DNA of 64,000 nucleotides from JAYFQE01 sp034927345 (lineage in GTDB: Bacteria > Bacillota > Clostridia > Saccharofermentanales > UBA5734). The notes beneath the pieces are model-generated. The model was given only the letters and a program-made list of their open reading frames with translations, was not told where the DNA came from and did no database searches. Every line of letters starts with the position of its first letter. The first letter of the stretch is position 1. This document shows positions 17,777 to 25,744 of this stretch, one piece after another. A program made the translations under genes and the position numbers. The stretch spans positions 62,001-126,000 of the forward strand of contig JAYFQE010000019.1 of NCBI GenBank assembly GCA_034927345.1. The letters are read 5' to 3'.

Positions 17777-18769
17777 ATGCTTATCATTTCATATTTGCGG
17801 CGGAATATCAGGCCGATTCTACTTTTTTGCCTTTTCACCATTATTCTGGCCGCCGTTTTTTACTTGTATGATTTACCGGAAGAAGCGGTTGCCTATGCTG
17901 TTTTATTGTGTGTCTGCGCAGCCATATTCTTTATGGCCGTTGATTGCTGGCAGTATATAAAGCGTCACAAAGCACTGCATGGCTTGCTTTGCAGTATAAC
18001 GCTCAGAATTGATGAACTTCCTGCCCCTATGGATTTGCATGAAGAAGATTATCAAAAATTGATCGCCACTTTACATCGGGATAAGATGCAGATCATTTCC
18101 AACGCCGATAATGCGCGAAGCGATATGGTGAATTATTATACCTTGTGGGCTCATCAGATCAAAACGCCTATTGCCGCCATGCGGCTGCTTTTACAGTCTG
18201 AAGAAAACGGGCAAAATACCGAGCTTTCCATGGAGCTGTTTAAAATTGAGCAATATGTGGAGATGGTGCTGCAGTATTTGCGTTTGGACAGCACTTCCAC
18301 AGACTATGTGATAAAAAAATATTCGTTGGACAGCATTGTCAAGCAAGCGGTACGCAAGTATGCAAAACAGTTTATCCAAAGAAAAATCGGTCTTGATTAT
18401 TCAGCGCTAAACATCGACGTGCTCACCGATGAAAAGTGGTTGGTATTTGTTGTTGAGCAGATACTGTCCAACGCGCTGAAATACACAAATGCCGGGAAAA
18501 TCTCAATTTACATGGAAAACGCGGACAGTAAAACCCTTGTGATCGAGGATACCGGCATCGGCATTCAAGCCGAGGATTTACCGCGGGTTTTTGAAAAGGG
18601 ATTTACGGGTTATAACGGCCGCACAGATAAAAAATCTACCGGTATTGGTTTATATCTATGCAAACGGATTGTAACAAAGCTCTCCCATACGCTGACGATT
18701 TCATCGGAGGTCGGCAAAGGCACAAAAGTAAAAATCGGACTGGATTCGGTGCGCCTGATTGTCGATTGA
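17777..18769 (+). CDS. Intramembrane-sensing histidine kinase, BceS-like
   Basis: A 330-residue histidine kinase with two N-terminal membrane helices (about residues 10-30 and 38-58) joined by only a few residues, so there is no extracellular sensor. The phosphorylated His126 sits in HQIKTPIAAM. The ATPase domain has ILSNALKYT (N box), DTGIGI (G1) and STGIGLYLC (G2). The ATG at 17777 follows AGGA; the earlier ATG at 17756 would add seven residues. Kinases of this type do not sense the peptide directly but take the signal from the BceAB transporter. Confidence 0.87.
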   Translation: MLIISYLRRNIRPILLFCLFTIILAAVFYLYDLPEEAVAYAVLLCVCAAIFFMAVDCWQYIKRHKALHGLLCSITLRIDELPAPMDLHEEDYQKLIATLHRDKMQIISNADNARSDMVNYYTLWAHQIKTPIAAMRLLLQSEENGQNTELSMELFKIEQYVEMVLQYLRLDSTSTDYVIKKYSLDSIVKQAVRKYAKQFIQRKIGLDYSALNIDVLTDEKWLVFVVEQILSNALKYTNAGKISIYMENADSKTLVIEDTGIGIQAEDLPRVFEKGFTGYNGRTDKKSTGIGLYLCKRIVTKLSHTLTISSEVGKGTKVKIGLDSVRLIVD

Positions 18770-18797
18770 GAAGCCATATTTAATTAAAGCTTGCAAA

Positions 18798-18864
18798 ATT
18801 GTAAGATTAAACGAAAGAATGTAAGCCATAGTTATGGCAGGCCGTTTTTTTGTTTTGGTATACT
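18798..18864 (+). promoter_or_regulatory. Putative BceR-regulated promoter
   Basis: Between kinase and transporter genes lie two 8-mers, ATTGTAAG (18798-18805) and AATGTAAG (18818-18825), as direct repeats spaced by 20 bp, two helical turns. A TATACT -10 follows at 18859-18864 but the -35 position (GGCAGG) is poor, which fits a promoter that needs an activator. Binding by the upstream response regulator is inferred. Confidence 0.5.
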
Positions 18865-18894
18865 GAACAGGATCAAAACAAGGGAGGTCATTTC

Positions 18895-19662
18895 TTGACA
18901 ATCTTAGAAGTTAATAATCTTAAAAAAGTTTATACCACCCGCTTCGGCGGCGTTCGTGTTCAGGCGTTATCGAATGTGTCGTTTTCTGTTGAAAACGGCG
19001 AATTTGTAGCCATCATGGGCGAATCAGGTTCTGGTAAAACAACGCTGTTGAATATTCTGGCTGCTATTGACAAGCCAACCAGCGGCGAAGTCCTGCTTAA
19101 TGGCAAAAGCATCGTAGACATCAAAGAAAAAGAAATCTCTGCGTTCCGCCGTGAAAATCTCGGCTTTGTGTTCCAGGACTTCAACCTGTTGGATACCTTT
19201 TCACTGCAGGATAATATCTTCTTGCCGCTGGTCCTGTCAGGAAAGTCTTTTAGCGAAATGAACAGCCGGTTAAAGCCTATTGCCAAAAAACTCAGTATAA
19301 GCGATATTCTTGAAAAATATCCTTATGAGGTTTCCGGCGGCCAGAAGCAAAGAGCCGCGGTAGCTCGCGCCTTAATTTCCAGACCGCAGCTGATTCTTGC
19401 AGACGAACCGACTGGCGCGCTGGACTCGCATGCTACAGACGGACTGCTGCGCTTGCTGAGTGAAATTAATGATGAAAAACAAACCATCCTGATGGTCACC
19501 CATAGCACGAAAGCAGCCAGCCATGCCAAACGCGTGTTGTTTATCAAGGACGGCGAGGTGTTTCACCAACTATACAAGGCATCCATGTCGGATGAAGAAA
19601 TGTACCAGAAAATATCCGACACGCTGACGATGATCGCGACAGGCGGTGCGGGAAATGAATAG
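18895..19662 (+). CDS. Peptide-resistance ABC transporter ATPase, BceA-like
   Basis: A 255-residue MacB-type ABC ATPase with Walker A GESGSGKTT, signature VSGGQKQR, Walker B LILADEPTGALD and the switch His of MVTHSTKA. It starts with TTG at 18895 behind AGGGAGGT. It overlaps the permease gene by eight bases. With the permease it forms a BceAB-type transporter that frees lipid II-cycle targets from peptides such as bacitracin and also signals to the kinase. Confidence 0.9.
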   Translation: MTILEVNNLKKVYTTRFGGVRVQALSNVSFSVENGEFVAIMGESGSGKTTLLNILAAIDKPTSGEVLLNGKSIVDIKEKEISAFRRENLGFVFQDFNLLDTFSLQDNIFLPLVLSGKSFSEMNSRLKPIAKKLSISDILEKYPYEVSGGQKQRAAVARALISRPQLILADEPTGALDSHATDGLLRLLSEINDEKQTILMVTHSTKAASHAKRVLFIKDGEVFHQLYKASMSDEEMYQKISDTLTMIATGGAGNE

Positions 19663-21637
19663 CCTGTTTTATCCCAAGCTTGCCGCTTCAAACCTGAAAA
19701 AGAACTCAAAAACCTATATCCCCTATATTCTGTCTTGTATCGGATCGGTCGTTATGTACTACATCATCGACGCGCTGTCTGTCGACGGCGGTCTTGACAA
19801 AACTGGCGGCGGGGCACAGCTGAAGGTGGTTCTTTCATTCGGTTCCTACGTAATCGCTATTTTTGCTGTTATTTTTTTATTCTATACCAATAGTTTTATT
19901 ATGAAACGCCGCAAAAAAGAATTCGGATTATTAAATATCCTGGGTATGGAAAAAAGGCATATCTCCAAGATCATGTTCTTTGAAACCCTGTATGTGGCGA
20001 TCATCGGTATCGGCGGCGGATTATTATGTGGTTTTCTTTTCAGCAAGCTGATGTATCTTGCTCTTTTGAAAATACTGCACTTGTCGGTGCAGCTCAAATT
20101 TGACCTTTCCATTCCTGCCGTTATCGCGACGGCAATTTTATTCGGCATCATCTTCACGTTGTCATTTATCAATACGCTGCGGCAGATACATCTGTCTAAA
20201 CCGGTTGATTTACTTAAAGGCGGGCAAACAGGCGAAAAAGAACCTAAAAGCAAATGGCTGCTTACTTTATTCGGATTTGTCTGCCTCGCTGCGGGCTATA
20301 TCATCGCCTTGACAACCGAGTCTCCGATGAGCGCTTTTTTTCTTTTCTTTATCGCTGTAGTTCTGGTGATTATCGGCACGTATGCCTTGTTTGTATCCGG
20401 CAGCATTACTTTCTTAAAACTATTGCGTAAAAAAAAGGACTATTACTATCAAACAAAGCATTTTACCTCGATTTCCGGTATGATTTATCGCATGAAACAG
20501 AATGCCGTGGGTTTAGCTAATATTTGTATTCTGTCAACGGCTGTTCTGGTTATGCTGTCCACAACGATCTCGCTTTACATCGGCGTGGAAGATGCGCTGA
20601 GAACCCGTTATACGCGAAATATCGTGATCGCCGCCGCGGATATATCGCCGGAACAGGCGAAGCTTCTGGATACAATCGTTCAGGAAGAAAGCGGTAAAAT
20701 GGCTGTTGCGCCGGAGAGCCTCATCCGTTACCGTTCCATGTCTTTCAATCTGCTGCAGAACGGGAATTCATTCACCGCATCTAATGATTCAGCATCCCTA
20801 ACGGATCTGGACAAGGTAACCATGATGGTCCTTATGCCGTTGACTGAGTACAATCAGATTATGGGTCAAACAAAGACGCTGGCTGGAGATGAAGCGCTGC
20901 TGTATTGCGTGCACGGTGAAATCAAACAGGATGCAATCGATATCTGCGGTAAACCGTTCCGGATTAAGGAAGTCTTGAACAACCTCAATATCAACGGCGA
21001 ATTAGGCACCTATTTGCTGCGAAGCTATTATCTGGTCGTACCGGATGAGGAAACGATCGAGGCCCTTTATCATGCGGCGGCAAAAAGTACGGAAGATATG
21101 GGGAATCTGTCTTATTTCTGCGGCTTCGATGTCAAGTGCGACAGCCAAACGCAAATAGCGCTTAACGAGGCAATTTCACAGCGGCTGAAAGCCACCGGAC
21201 TGGACGTCTTCGCAGAATGCGCGGAAGCTTCCAGAGATAGTTTCTATTCGCTATATGGCGGGCTGCTTTTTATCGGTATTTTTCTTGGCTTGTTGTTCAT
21301 TATGGCAACTGTCCTGATTATTTATTACAAACAAATATCCGAGGGGTACGATGATAAAGAACGTTTTGATATCATGCAAAAAGTCGGCATGAGCCATGAA
21401 GAGGTGAAAAAATCAATCCGAAGTCAGGTGCTGACAGTCTTTTTTCTGCCCCTGATAACCGCGGGCATTCATATCGCTTTTGCGTTCAAGGTTATCACTA
21501 AATTGCTTGCTCTCCTTAACCTGACCAATGTGCCGTTATTCGCGGGGTGTACGCTTGGCACCATTCTGATTTTTGCGCTATTCTATGCTGTTGTTTATGC
21601 CCTGACGGCAAAAGCGTATTATGGAATTGTGAAGTAG
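19655..21637 (+). CDS. Peptide-resistance ABC permease, BceB-like
   Basis: A 660-residue permease with the BceB layout: ten hydrophobic segments, FtsX-like blocks, and a large extracellular domain of roughly 200 residues (about 310-530) between helices 7 and 8. The ATG at 19655 gives the standard N-terminus MNSLFYPKLAASNLKKN; the GTG nine bases earlier is an alternative. The extracellular domain decides drug specificity in known members, so the antibiotic cannot be named from sequence alone. It is the last gene of the module. Confidence 0.9.
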   Translation: MNSLFYPKLAASNLKKNSKTYIPYILSCIGSVVMYYIIDALSVDGGLDKTGGGAQLKVVLSFGSYVIAIFAVIFLFYTNSFIMKRRKKEFGLLNILGMEKRHISKIMFFETLYVAIIGIGGGLLCGFLFSKLMYLALLKILHLSVQLKFDLSIPAVIATAILFGIIFTLSFINTLRQIHLSKPVDLLKGGQTGEKEPKSKWLLTLFGFVCLAAGYIIALTTESPMSAFFLFFIAVVLVIIGTYALFVSGSITFLKLLRKKKDYYYQTKHFTSISGMIYRMKQNAVGLANICILSTAVLVMLSTTISLYIGVEDALRTRYTRNIVIAAADISPEQAKLLDTIVQEESGKMAVAPESLIRYRSMSFNLLQNGNSFTASNDSASLTDLDKVTMMVLMPLTEYNQIMGQTKTLAGDEALLYCVHGEIKQDAIDICGKPFRIKEVLNNLNINGELGTYLLRSYYLVVPDEETIEALYHAAAKSTEDMGNLSYFCGFDVKCDSQTQIALNEAISQRLKATGLDVFAECAEASRDSFYSLYGGLLFIGIFLGLLFIMATVLIIYYKQISEGYDDKERFDIMQKVGMSHEEVKKSIRSQVLTVFFLPLITAGIHIAFAFKVITKLLALLNLTNVPLFAGCTLGTILIFALFYAVVYALTAKAYYGIVK

Positions 21638-21661
21638 ATATTATATTAATTTCACTTTTTA

Positions 21662-21670
21662 TGCTATAAT
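21662..21670 (+). promoter_or_regulatory. Extended -10 promoter before the second URO-D-like gene
   Basis: TGCTATAAT is a consensus extended -10 element 62 bp upstream of the ATG at 21732. Only a weak TATATT stands at the -35 position. Confidence 0.5.
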
Positions 21671-21731
21671 TTACTGAGATATTGACTTGTTCGGTTTCGC
21701 GCAGATACGAAGGGATAAGGGGATTTCTCAT

Positions 21732-22808
21732 ATGATTTATAAACCGGATTTTGAGGAAGCGAAACGATATTGGCAAGCTTTCTGGCAAAAGGAAGTCCTG
21801 GACAGACCGGTGATCTGCGTCACTGCCCCGAAAAAGAATCGGACAAGGCCATCCTATCTCAACACGCCGGTTTTGTCTTACAAATCCTGCATGAACAGTC
21901 GGTTTGACACGTTATTACAGGAATATGACGCTTATGCCGCAGCGACCTATTTCGGGGGCGAAGCTGTGCCTGCCTTCGACATAACGCTTGGGCCGGATCA
22001 ATACGCGGGCTTTTTAGGCGTGAGAATTGAAGCGCATGATGGGTATGACACGACCTGGGCGCAGCCGATGATCAAGGATTGGACAGATTATTCCGTCCGG
22101 ATTGACCGGTCGCCGGGCGGATATTTTGATCAAGTCATGAAGTATTATCGCTATGCCGCTGATTTTGCCCGAGATCGTTTTTTGCTGAACATGCTTGATC
22201 TGCATAGCAATATGGATGCGTTAAGCGCTCTCAGAGGACCTGAAAATCTTTGTATCGATTTGATGGACTGTCCCGATGAAGTACATCGCGCGCTTGATGC
22301 TGTCCGGAGCACTTATCCGGAAATAGTTGAAATGCCTTATACAGCAGGCGATATGGCGAACCGCGGCTCTACCGGCTGGTCGCCGACCTATTGCGAAAAC
22401 GGGCGATTCGCGGTCGTTCAATGTGATTTCTCCTGCATGATCAGCCCTGCGCAGGCCCGTGAGTTTGTTATACCCGCGATTGGAGAAGAAGCGGCATACC
22501 TGGACCGTTGCGTTTATCATTATGACGGCAAGGAAGCGCTCGGGCATCTGGATGATATACTGGCTATACCGGATATCGACGTTATCCAGTGGGTCCCAGG
22601 CGACGGAAATCCACGCAGCATTGAATGGATGGAACTGCTGCATAAAATTCAAAAAGCCGGAAAAGGTCTATGGATATATGACTGGACGGTTGATGAAATA
22701 AAAAAGCGCTTTAAGGAATTAAAGCCGGAGGGTCTGGTCTTTTCGGTTTCAGCCGGAAGTGAAGCGGAAGCCGAAAATCTTCTTTCCTACGTGAAGGATC
22801 ATATGTGA
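21732..22808 (+). CDS. URO-D-fold protein, second and distant copy
   Basis: A 358-residue protein whose C-terminal two thirds follow the URO-D fold (MDALSALRGPENL, CMISPAQAREFV, HYDGKEALGHLDDIL, WVPGDGNP). It differs clearly from the protein at 13578-14528 and from HemE. Similar single-domain proteins in Clostridia are annotated as URO-D or trimethylamine corrinoid-type proteins without known substrate. The ATG at 21732 was chosen over a TTG at 21687 because it follows AAGGGG and gives the family N-terminus. It overlaps the next gene by four bases. Confidence 0.65.
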   Translation: MIYKPDFEEAKRYWQAFWQKEVLDRPVICVTAPKKNRTRPSYLNTPVLSYKSCMNSRFDTLLQEYDAYAAATYFGGEAVPAFDITLGPDQYAGFLGVRIEAHDGYDTTWAQPMIKDWTDYSVRIDRSPGGYFDQVMKYYRYAADFARDRFLLNMLDLHSNMDALSALRGPENLCIDLMDCPDEVHRALDAVRSTYPEIVEMPYTAGDMANRGSTGWSPTYCENGRFAVVQCDFSCMISPAQAREFVIPAIGEEAAYLDRCVYHYDGKEALGHLDDILAIPDIDVIQWVPGDGNPRSIEWMELLHKIQKAGKGLWIYDWTVDEIKKRFKELKPEGLVFSVSAGSEAEAENLLSYVKDHM

Positions 22809-23650
22809 TCATGAAACTGGTTTTTTGCAACAGCAACGATAAAGATCATCAAAACCGGCTTAATGCTCTATTGCGGGAAGTCTTTTTTGATTTTCGCTTC
22901 TGGTATGACCTGGATCTCTGGGATGACCGTTATGAAAGTTATGCGATTGCCGATCAGGATGAGATTGTATCCAACATTTGTCTGTACAAGACGAGTGTTC
23001 TCTACCGGAATCAACGTTATGACGCGCTCTCGCTTGGCGCGGTCGCCACGAAGCCGGAATATCGGGGACGGGGACTGCTGCGGCAGCTGATGGAGCAGAT
23101 CGACCGCAAATATGCCGGCGTACCGATGTATTTGTCGGCCAACGATACGGTTCTGGATTTTTATCCGCATTTTGGCTTCCGGCGGTTTACGGAACAATTA
23201 CCCATTTGCCGGCAGGACATTGATCATCCGGTTGCGCCGCGCCGTCTCTCGCACGACGATCCCCGGGTCTGGCAGTATATCTTCAACCGGGTGAATTTCT
23301 CGTCGTCTTTTGATTGTCTGAATACCGAACCGGTGAACTTGTTTCATCTTTACAGCGGATACCTGAACGATTGCCTTTATGAACTTCAAGATATAAATAC
23401 TTTGGTTGTTGCTCAACAGAACGCCGCGACTCTGAAGCTTTTCGGCGTTTTTTCACTACAGGAAATCACTTGGCAGGATCTGGCGGGCCGGTTGCCATTT
23501 TCAGGGATTAAGCGTCTGGAATTTGGCTTTATGCCCTATTGGCCGGATCTTCATTATGATCTGCAAGCCGATGACAGCGCTCTATGGTTTGTTAAGAATA
23601 TAGCTTGTCCATTAGGCGCGATCAAATTTCCTGAACTATCGACGACCTGA
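22805..23650 (+). CDS. GNAT acetyltransferase with C-terminal extension
   Basis: A 281-residue protein whose first 140 residues are a GNAT domain, with the acetyl-CoA loop YRGRGLLRQLM near residue 85 and YPHFGF near 122, as in Eis-like acetyltransferases. The remaining half resembles a second, degenerate GNAT or sterol-carrier-like lobe. It starts with GTG at 22805, six bases after AAGGA, and overlaps the URO-D-like stop by four bases (GTGA), so the two are translated together. The acceptor is unknown. Confidence 0.75.
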   Translation: MIMKLVFCNSNDKDHQNRLNALLREVFFDFRFWYDLDLWDDRYESYAIADQDEIVSNICLYKTSVLYRNQRYDALSLGAVATKPEYRGRGLLRQLMEQIDRKYAGVPMYLSANDTVLDFYPHFGFRRFTEQLPICRQDIDHPVAPRRLSHDDPRVWQYIFNRVNFSSSFDCLNTEPVNLFHLYSGYLNDCLYELQDINTLVVAQQNAATLKLFGVFSLQEITWQDLAGRLPFSGIKRLEFGFMPYWPDLHYDLQADDSALWFVKNIACPLGAIKFPELSTT

Positions 23651-23838
23651 GACTGGCTTGCGGCGAATAACCGGCATGAAATAAAAGCAGGCAATGCACG
23701 ATTATTACGCTTGTATTACAAGCTAATGACGTAACAAAAACAACTTAATAACAGAATTATGACAAAATAGCGCTTAAAATTATGTAAGTTTGTACGTCTT
23801 AATCAATTTAGTCAAAAAACAATTGTGAAATGTGCTTA
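23651..23838. other. AT-rich intergenic stretch before the Tad promoter
   Basis: No gene is seen. A GCTTGT/ACAAGC hairpin at about 23709-23723 has no T-run and is not a convincing terminator. The remaining sequence is AT-rich up to the Tad promoter. Confidence 0.6.
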
Positions 23839-23867
23839 TTGACAAGGATCAAACCACTCGTTAAGAT
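23839..23867 (+). promoter_or_regulatory. Promoter of the Tad pilus operon
   Basis: TTGACA (23839-23844) and TAAGAT (23862-23867) are 17 bp apart, an almost consensus vegetative promoter. Transcription from about 23875 would produce a leader of roughly 480 nt before the prepilin peptidase gene. With so strong a promoter, control is likely to act in the leader. Confidence 0.75.
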
Positions 23868-23911
23868 GAAATTGTACTAATCACAAAATAAAGTACAAAT
23901 TGTGAAGCATA

Positions 23912-24002
23912 AAGCAAGCTGCTCCCATGATGGGGACAGGCAATTCCCCGGGATTGGCAAGTTGGTTGCTTATTGCGACATAGAGGCGAAAGGATGTGGT
24001 AA
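23912..24002 (+). ncRNA. Unassigned branched leader RNA element
   Basis: A closing helix AAGCAA/TTGCTT (23912-23917 with 23966-23971) encloses two hairpins, TCCC/GGGA (23923-23936) and CAATTCC/GGGATTG (23941-23956). A third hairpin follows at once: TTGC and ACAT pairing with ATGT and GTAA (23973-24002) around a G-G mismatch and a 12-base loop. The pattern is that of a three-way junction RNA. It does not match the c-di-GMP-I or -II consensus, T-box, cobalamin, SAM or group I intron cores known to me. It may be an accessory fold or a second sensor. Confidence 0.45.
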
Positions 24003-24029
24003 GACTTAATAGACTTTCTTGGTTTTTAT

Positions 24030-24125
24030 CTTCCCGATAAAGGCAAACCAGATGAAAATCTGCGGACGCAAAGCTAAAGGGCCTAAAAACCGTTCAGGTT
24101 CATGGCAGCCAGTTGCCGAATGAAG
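24030..24125 (+). ncRNA. c-di-GMP-I (GEMM-I) riboswitch
   Basis: All hallmark elements are present in order: the GGCAAACC block (24042-24049), stem P2 CAGAT/ATCTG capped by a GAAA tetraloop (24054-24057), the core GGACGCAAAGC (24064-24073), the tetraloop receptor CCTAA (24082-24086) with ATGG (24102-24105), a P3 hairpin AACC/GGTT, and the 3' strand GCAGCCAGTTGCC. Closing helix CTTC/GAAG joins 24030-24033 to 24122-24125. It binds the second messenger c-di-GMP. The terminator at 24228-24269 and the Tad operon downstream are its likely output. Whether ligand turns the operon on or off cannot be decided by eye. Confidence 0.92.
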
Positions 24126-24227
24126 TTGTCAGATTTATTTCCGGTCAGATCTGTCTGCTGTATGCGATGATTGCATTTGCCAATCCGTATCAGCCAGAGA
24201 TAGATGGACGTCGATATAGATCGAAAC

Positions 24228-24269
24228 ATACCGTAGTTCGGAACGCCGGATTACGGTATTTCTGTTTTT
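24228..24269 (+). terminator. Intrinsic terminator in the Tad leader (riboswitch expression platform)
   Basis: A 14-bp stem made of ATACCGTA plus GTTCGG (two wobble pairs) with loop AACG is followed by TTCTGTTTTT. It lies about 100 nt after the riboswitch and 90 nt before the first Tad gene, and about 580 nt after the previous coding sequence, so it is best read as a regulated leader terminator. Confidence 0.8.
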
Positions 24270-24358
24270 CAGCATAAAAACGAAATCCGGCGGTAAATGA
24301 CATGAAATCGCTATTGATGGCGGAATTGATTTTGATGTCACATGAAAGAAGGCCGGAT

Positions 24359-25009
24359 ATGGATGTTAAGGTCTTGATCTCAATCCTTTTAGGCAGCCTG
24401 GCAGGCTTGGGCATGTATGAATTGTCACGTTGGCTGGTCCGCCGGAGAACCGGCATGGCCGTCGACGGATTACTGCTTAATGGCCGCTGGAGCTTGGCAA
24501 TCTGGCTGTTGGCCGGCGCCGCGGGCTGTGGCGCTATTGCAAATTGGATGGATTCAACGACCCATAGCATCGAATGTATGGCAGCTTTTTTCCTTCTCCT
24601 GAGTTTATCGGCTATAGACGGTAAAATCCGCAAGATACCTAACGAGCTTTTATTGGCTCTGCTGATTCTGAAAGTTGTATCTCTCCTTTTGGACGGGCAA
24701 TTTCCCCAGATTGTCCCCGGTCTGATCGGAATGGCTTTCGGATACATCTTGTTTTTACTTCCAGCCAGATTGGGTATCAGCATGGGTTGGGGCGACATCA
24801 AACTCGCTGCAGTAGCAGGTTTCTATCTTGGTATTTTCGGACTTTTTCAGGCAGTTATGATCATGGCGGGCATTCTTGGCCTATATGGCCTCTTTCTTGT
24901 CGTCACCAAAAAAGGCAATTTAAAATCGAAAGTTGCCATAGGACCGTCGTTGTCCCTGGGAATGCTGGCTACTCTGTTGTTTCCCCTTGCTATAAACATC
25001 GGTTTGTAA
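24359..25009 (+). CDS. tadV: Prepilin peptidase, A24 family (TadV/CpaA)
   Basis: A 216-residue membrane aspartyl protease with six or seven hydrophobic helices. The two catalytic aspartates are Asp87 in SAIDGKIRKIPNE and Asp146 in the GxGD motif GWGDIKLA. It is the short form without the methylase domain, as in Tad loci. It cleaves the Flp pilin and the TadE-like pseudopilins behind the Gly before the hydrophobic helix. The ATG at 24359 follows AGAAGG; an ATG at 24302 has no clear site and would add 19 residues. First gene after the c-di-GMP riboswitch. Confidence 0.9.
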   Translation: MDVKVLISILLGSLAGLGMYELSRWLVRRRTGMAVDGLLLNGRWSLAIWLLAGAAGCGAIANWMDSTTHSIECMAAFFLLLSLSAIDGKIRKIPNELLLALLILKVVSLLLDGQFPQIVPGLIGMAFGYILFLLPARLGISMGWGDIKLAAVAGFYLGIFGLFQAVMIMAGILGLYGLFLVVTKKGNLKSKVAIGPSLSLGMLATLLFPLAINIGL

Positions 25010-25042
25010 TCATAGGCCAAATTAATTTAGGAGGAAAAGAAC

Positions 25043-25216
25043 ATGAAGAATTTGAAAAAGATTTTAGCAGATGAAGATGGACAAGGCATGGTTGAGTATG
25101 GTTTGATCTTGGGCCTCATCGCGGTTGCGGCTATTGCCGTTCTGATTCTTTTAGGACCGAAGATCAAAGGAATCTTCCAATCTGCCAATGACAGCATTCC
25201 CTCAATAACCACCTGA
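25043..25216 (+). CDS. flp: Flp-type pilin (type IVb major pilin)
   Basis: A 57-residue prepilin too small for ordinary length filters. It begins MKNLKKILADEDG and is cut after that Gly; the mature chain starts QGMVEYG, with the invariant Glu at +5 and Tyr at +6 of Flp pilins, and continues as a hydrophobic helix (LILGLIAVAAIAVLIL). A GGAGG site precedes the ATG. It lies between the prepilin peptidase and TadE genes. A 13-bp hairpin follows 24 bases after the stop, a common device to raise pilin mRNA above that of the assembly genes. Confidence 0.93.
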   Translation: MKNLKKILADEDGQGMVEYGLILGLIAVAAIAVLILLGPKIKGIFQSANDSIPSITT

Positions 25217-25240
25217 TTTGTATTGGAAATCTAATTGCGG

Positions 25241-25274
25241 TTGCTCATTGCCCTCTTCAGGGGGCAATGAGCAA
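25241..25274 (+). terminator. Intercistronic hairpin after the pilin gene
   Basis: A perfect 13-bp stem (TTGCTCATTGCCC with GGGCAATGAGCAA) has an 8-base loop and only a short T-rich tail (TTTCGCTC). It probably stabilises the pilin transcript or causes partial termination, giving excess pilin over assembly proteins. Confidence 0.7.
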
Positions 25275-25322
25275 TTTCGCTCATACCCGGCGCCGGATAT
25301 CCCGGAAGGAGGAGAGCAGCGT

Positions 25323-25733
25323 ATGTCCATGAAACAGAAATGCTGTCGTGGTCTGCAAAAAGAAGATGGTCAGGCCATCGTCGAGGCTGCTATTGTCATT
25401 CCGTTGATCATACTGATCATATGCGGCATCATCGACTTTGGCTGGATTATGTCCAATCAATTGATGGTTAATAACTGCAGCCGTGAGGGCGCTCGTTACG
25501 CGGTTGTCAACAGCGGCGAAAGTAATCTCGCCGATTTGGTCACCACCCATGTTCAGCAAGTCAGCGGTTTTGGTTCGCTTGAGGATTTATCGGTAACGGT
25601 TAATCTGACCGGTACCGACGATGTGCAGGTGCAAGTTAAAAAAACGATCAAAGTGTTAACGCCCCTTGTGGGTATTTTTGTTGAAAATCAAGAAATAATT
25701 CTTCAATCCAACACAGTAATGCGGATCGGATAG
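25323..25733 (+). CDS. tadE: TadE-like pseudopilin
   Basis: A 136-residue minor pilin-like protein. The N-terminus carries EDGQAIVEAAIVIPLIILII (residues 14-33), the TadE pattern with Glu21 ahead of a single membrane helix. Processing by the A24 peptidase is expected. AAGGAGG stands 10 bases before the ATG at 25323; upstream in-frame codons overlap the pilin hairpin and are unlikely to be used. The extracellular remainder is mainly beta-strand. Confidence 0.88.
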   Translation: MSMKQKCCRGLQKEDGQAIVEAAIVIPLIILIICGIIDFGWIMSNQLMVNNCSREGARYAVVNSGESNLADLVTTHVQQVSGFGSLEDLSVTVNLTGTDDVQVQVKKTIKVLTPLVGIFVENQEIILQSNTVMRIG

Positions 25734-25744
25734 AAGGTGCATAT

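Noticed and set aside
23912..24002. Second c-di-GMP aptamer or group I intron core before the riboswitch
   Set aside because: It lacks the GGCAAACC, GACGCAAAGC and CCTAA/ATGG signatures of GEMM-I, and the space is too short for P3-P9 of a group I intron.
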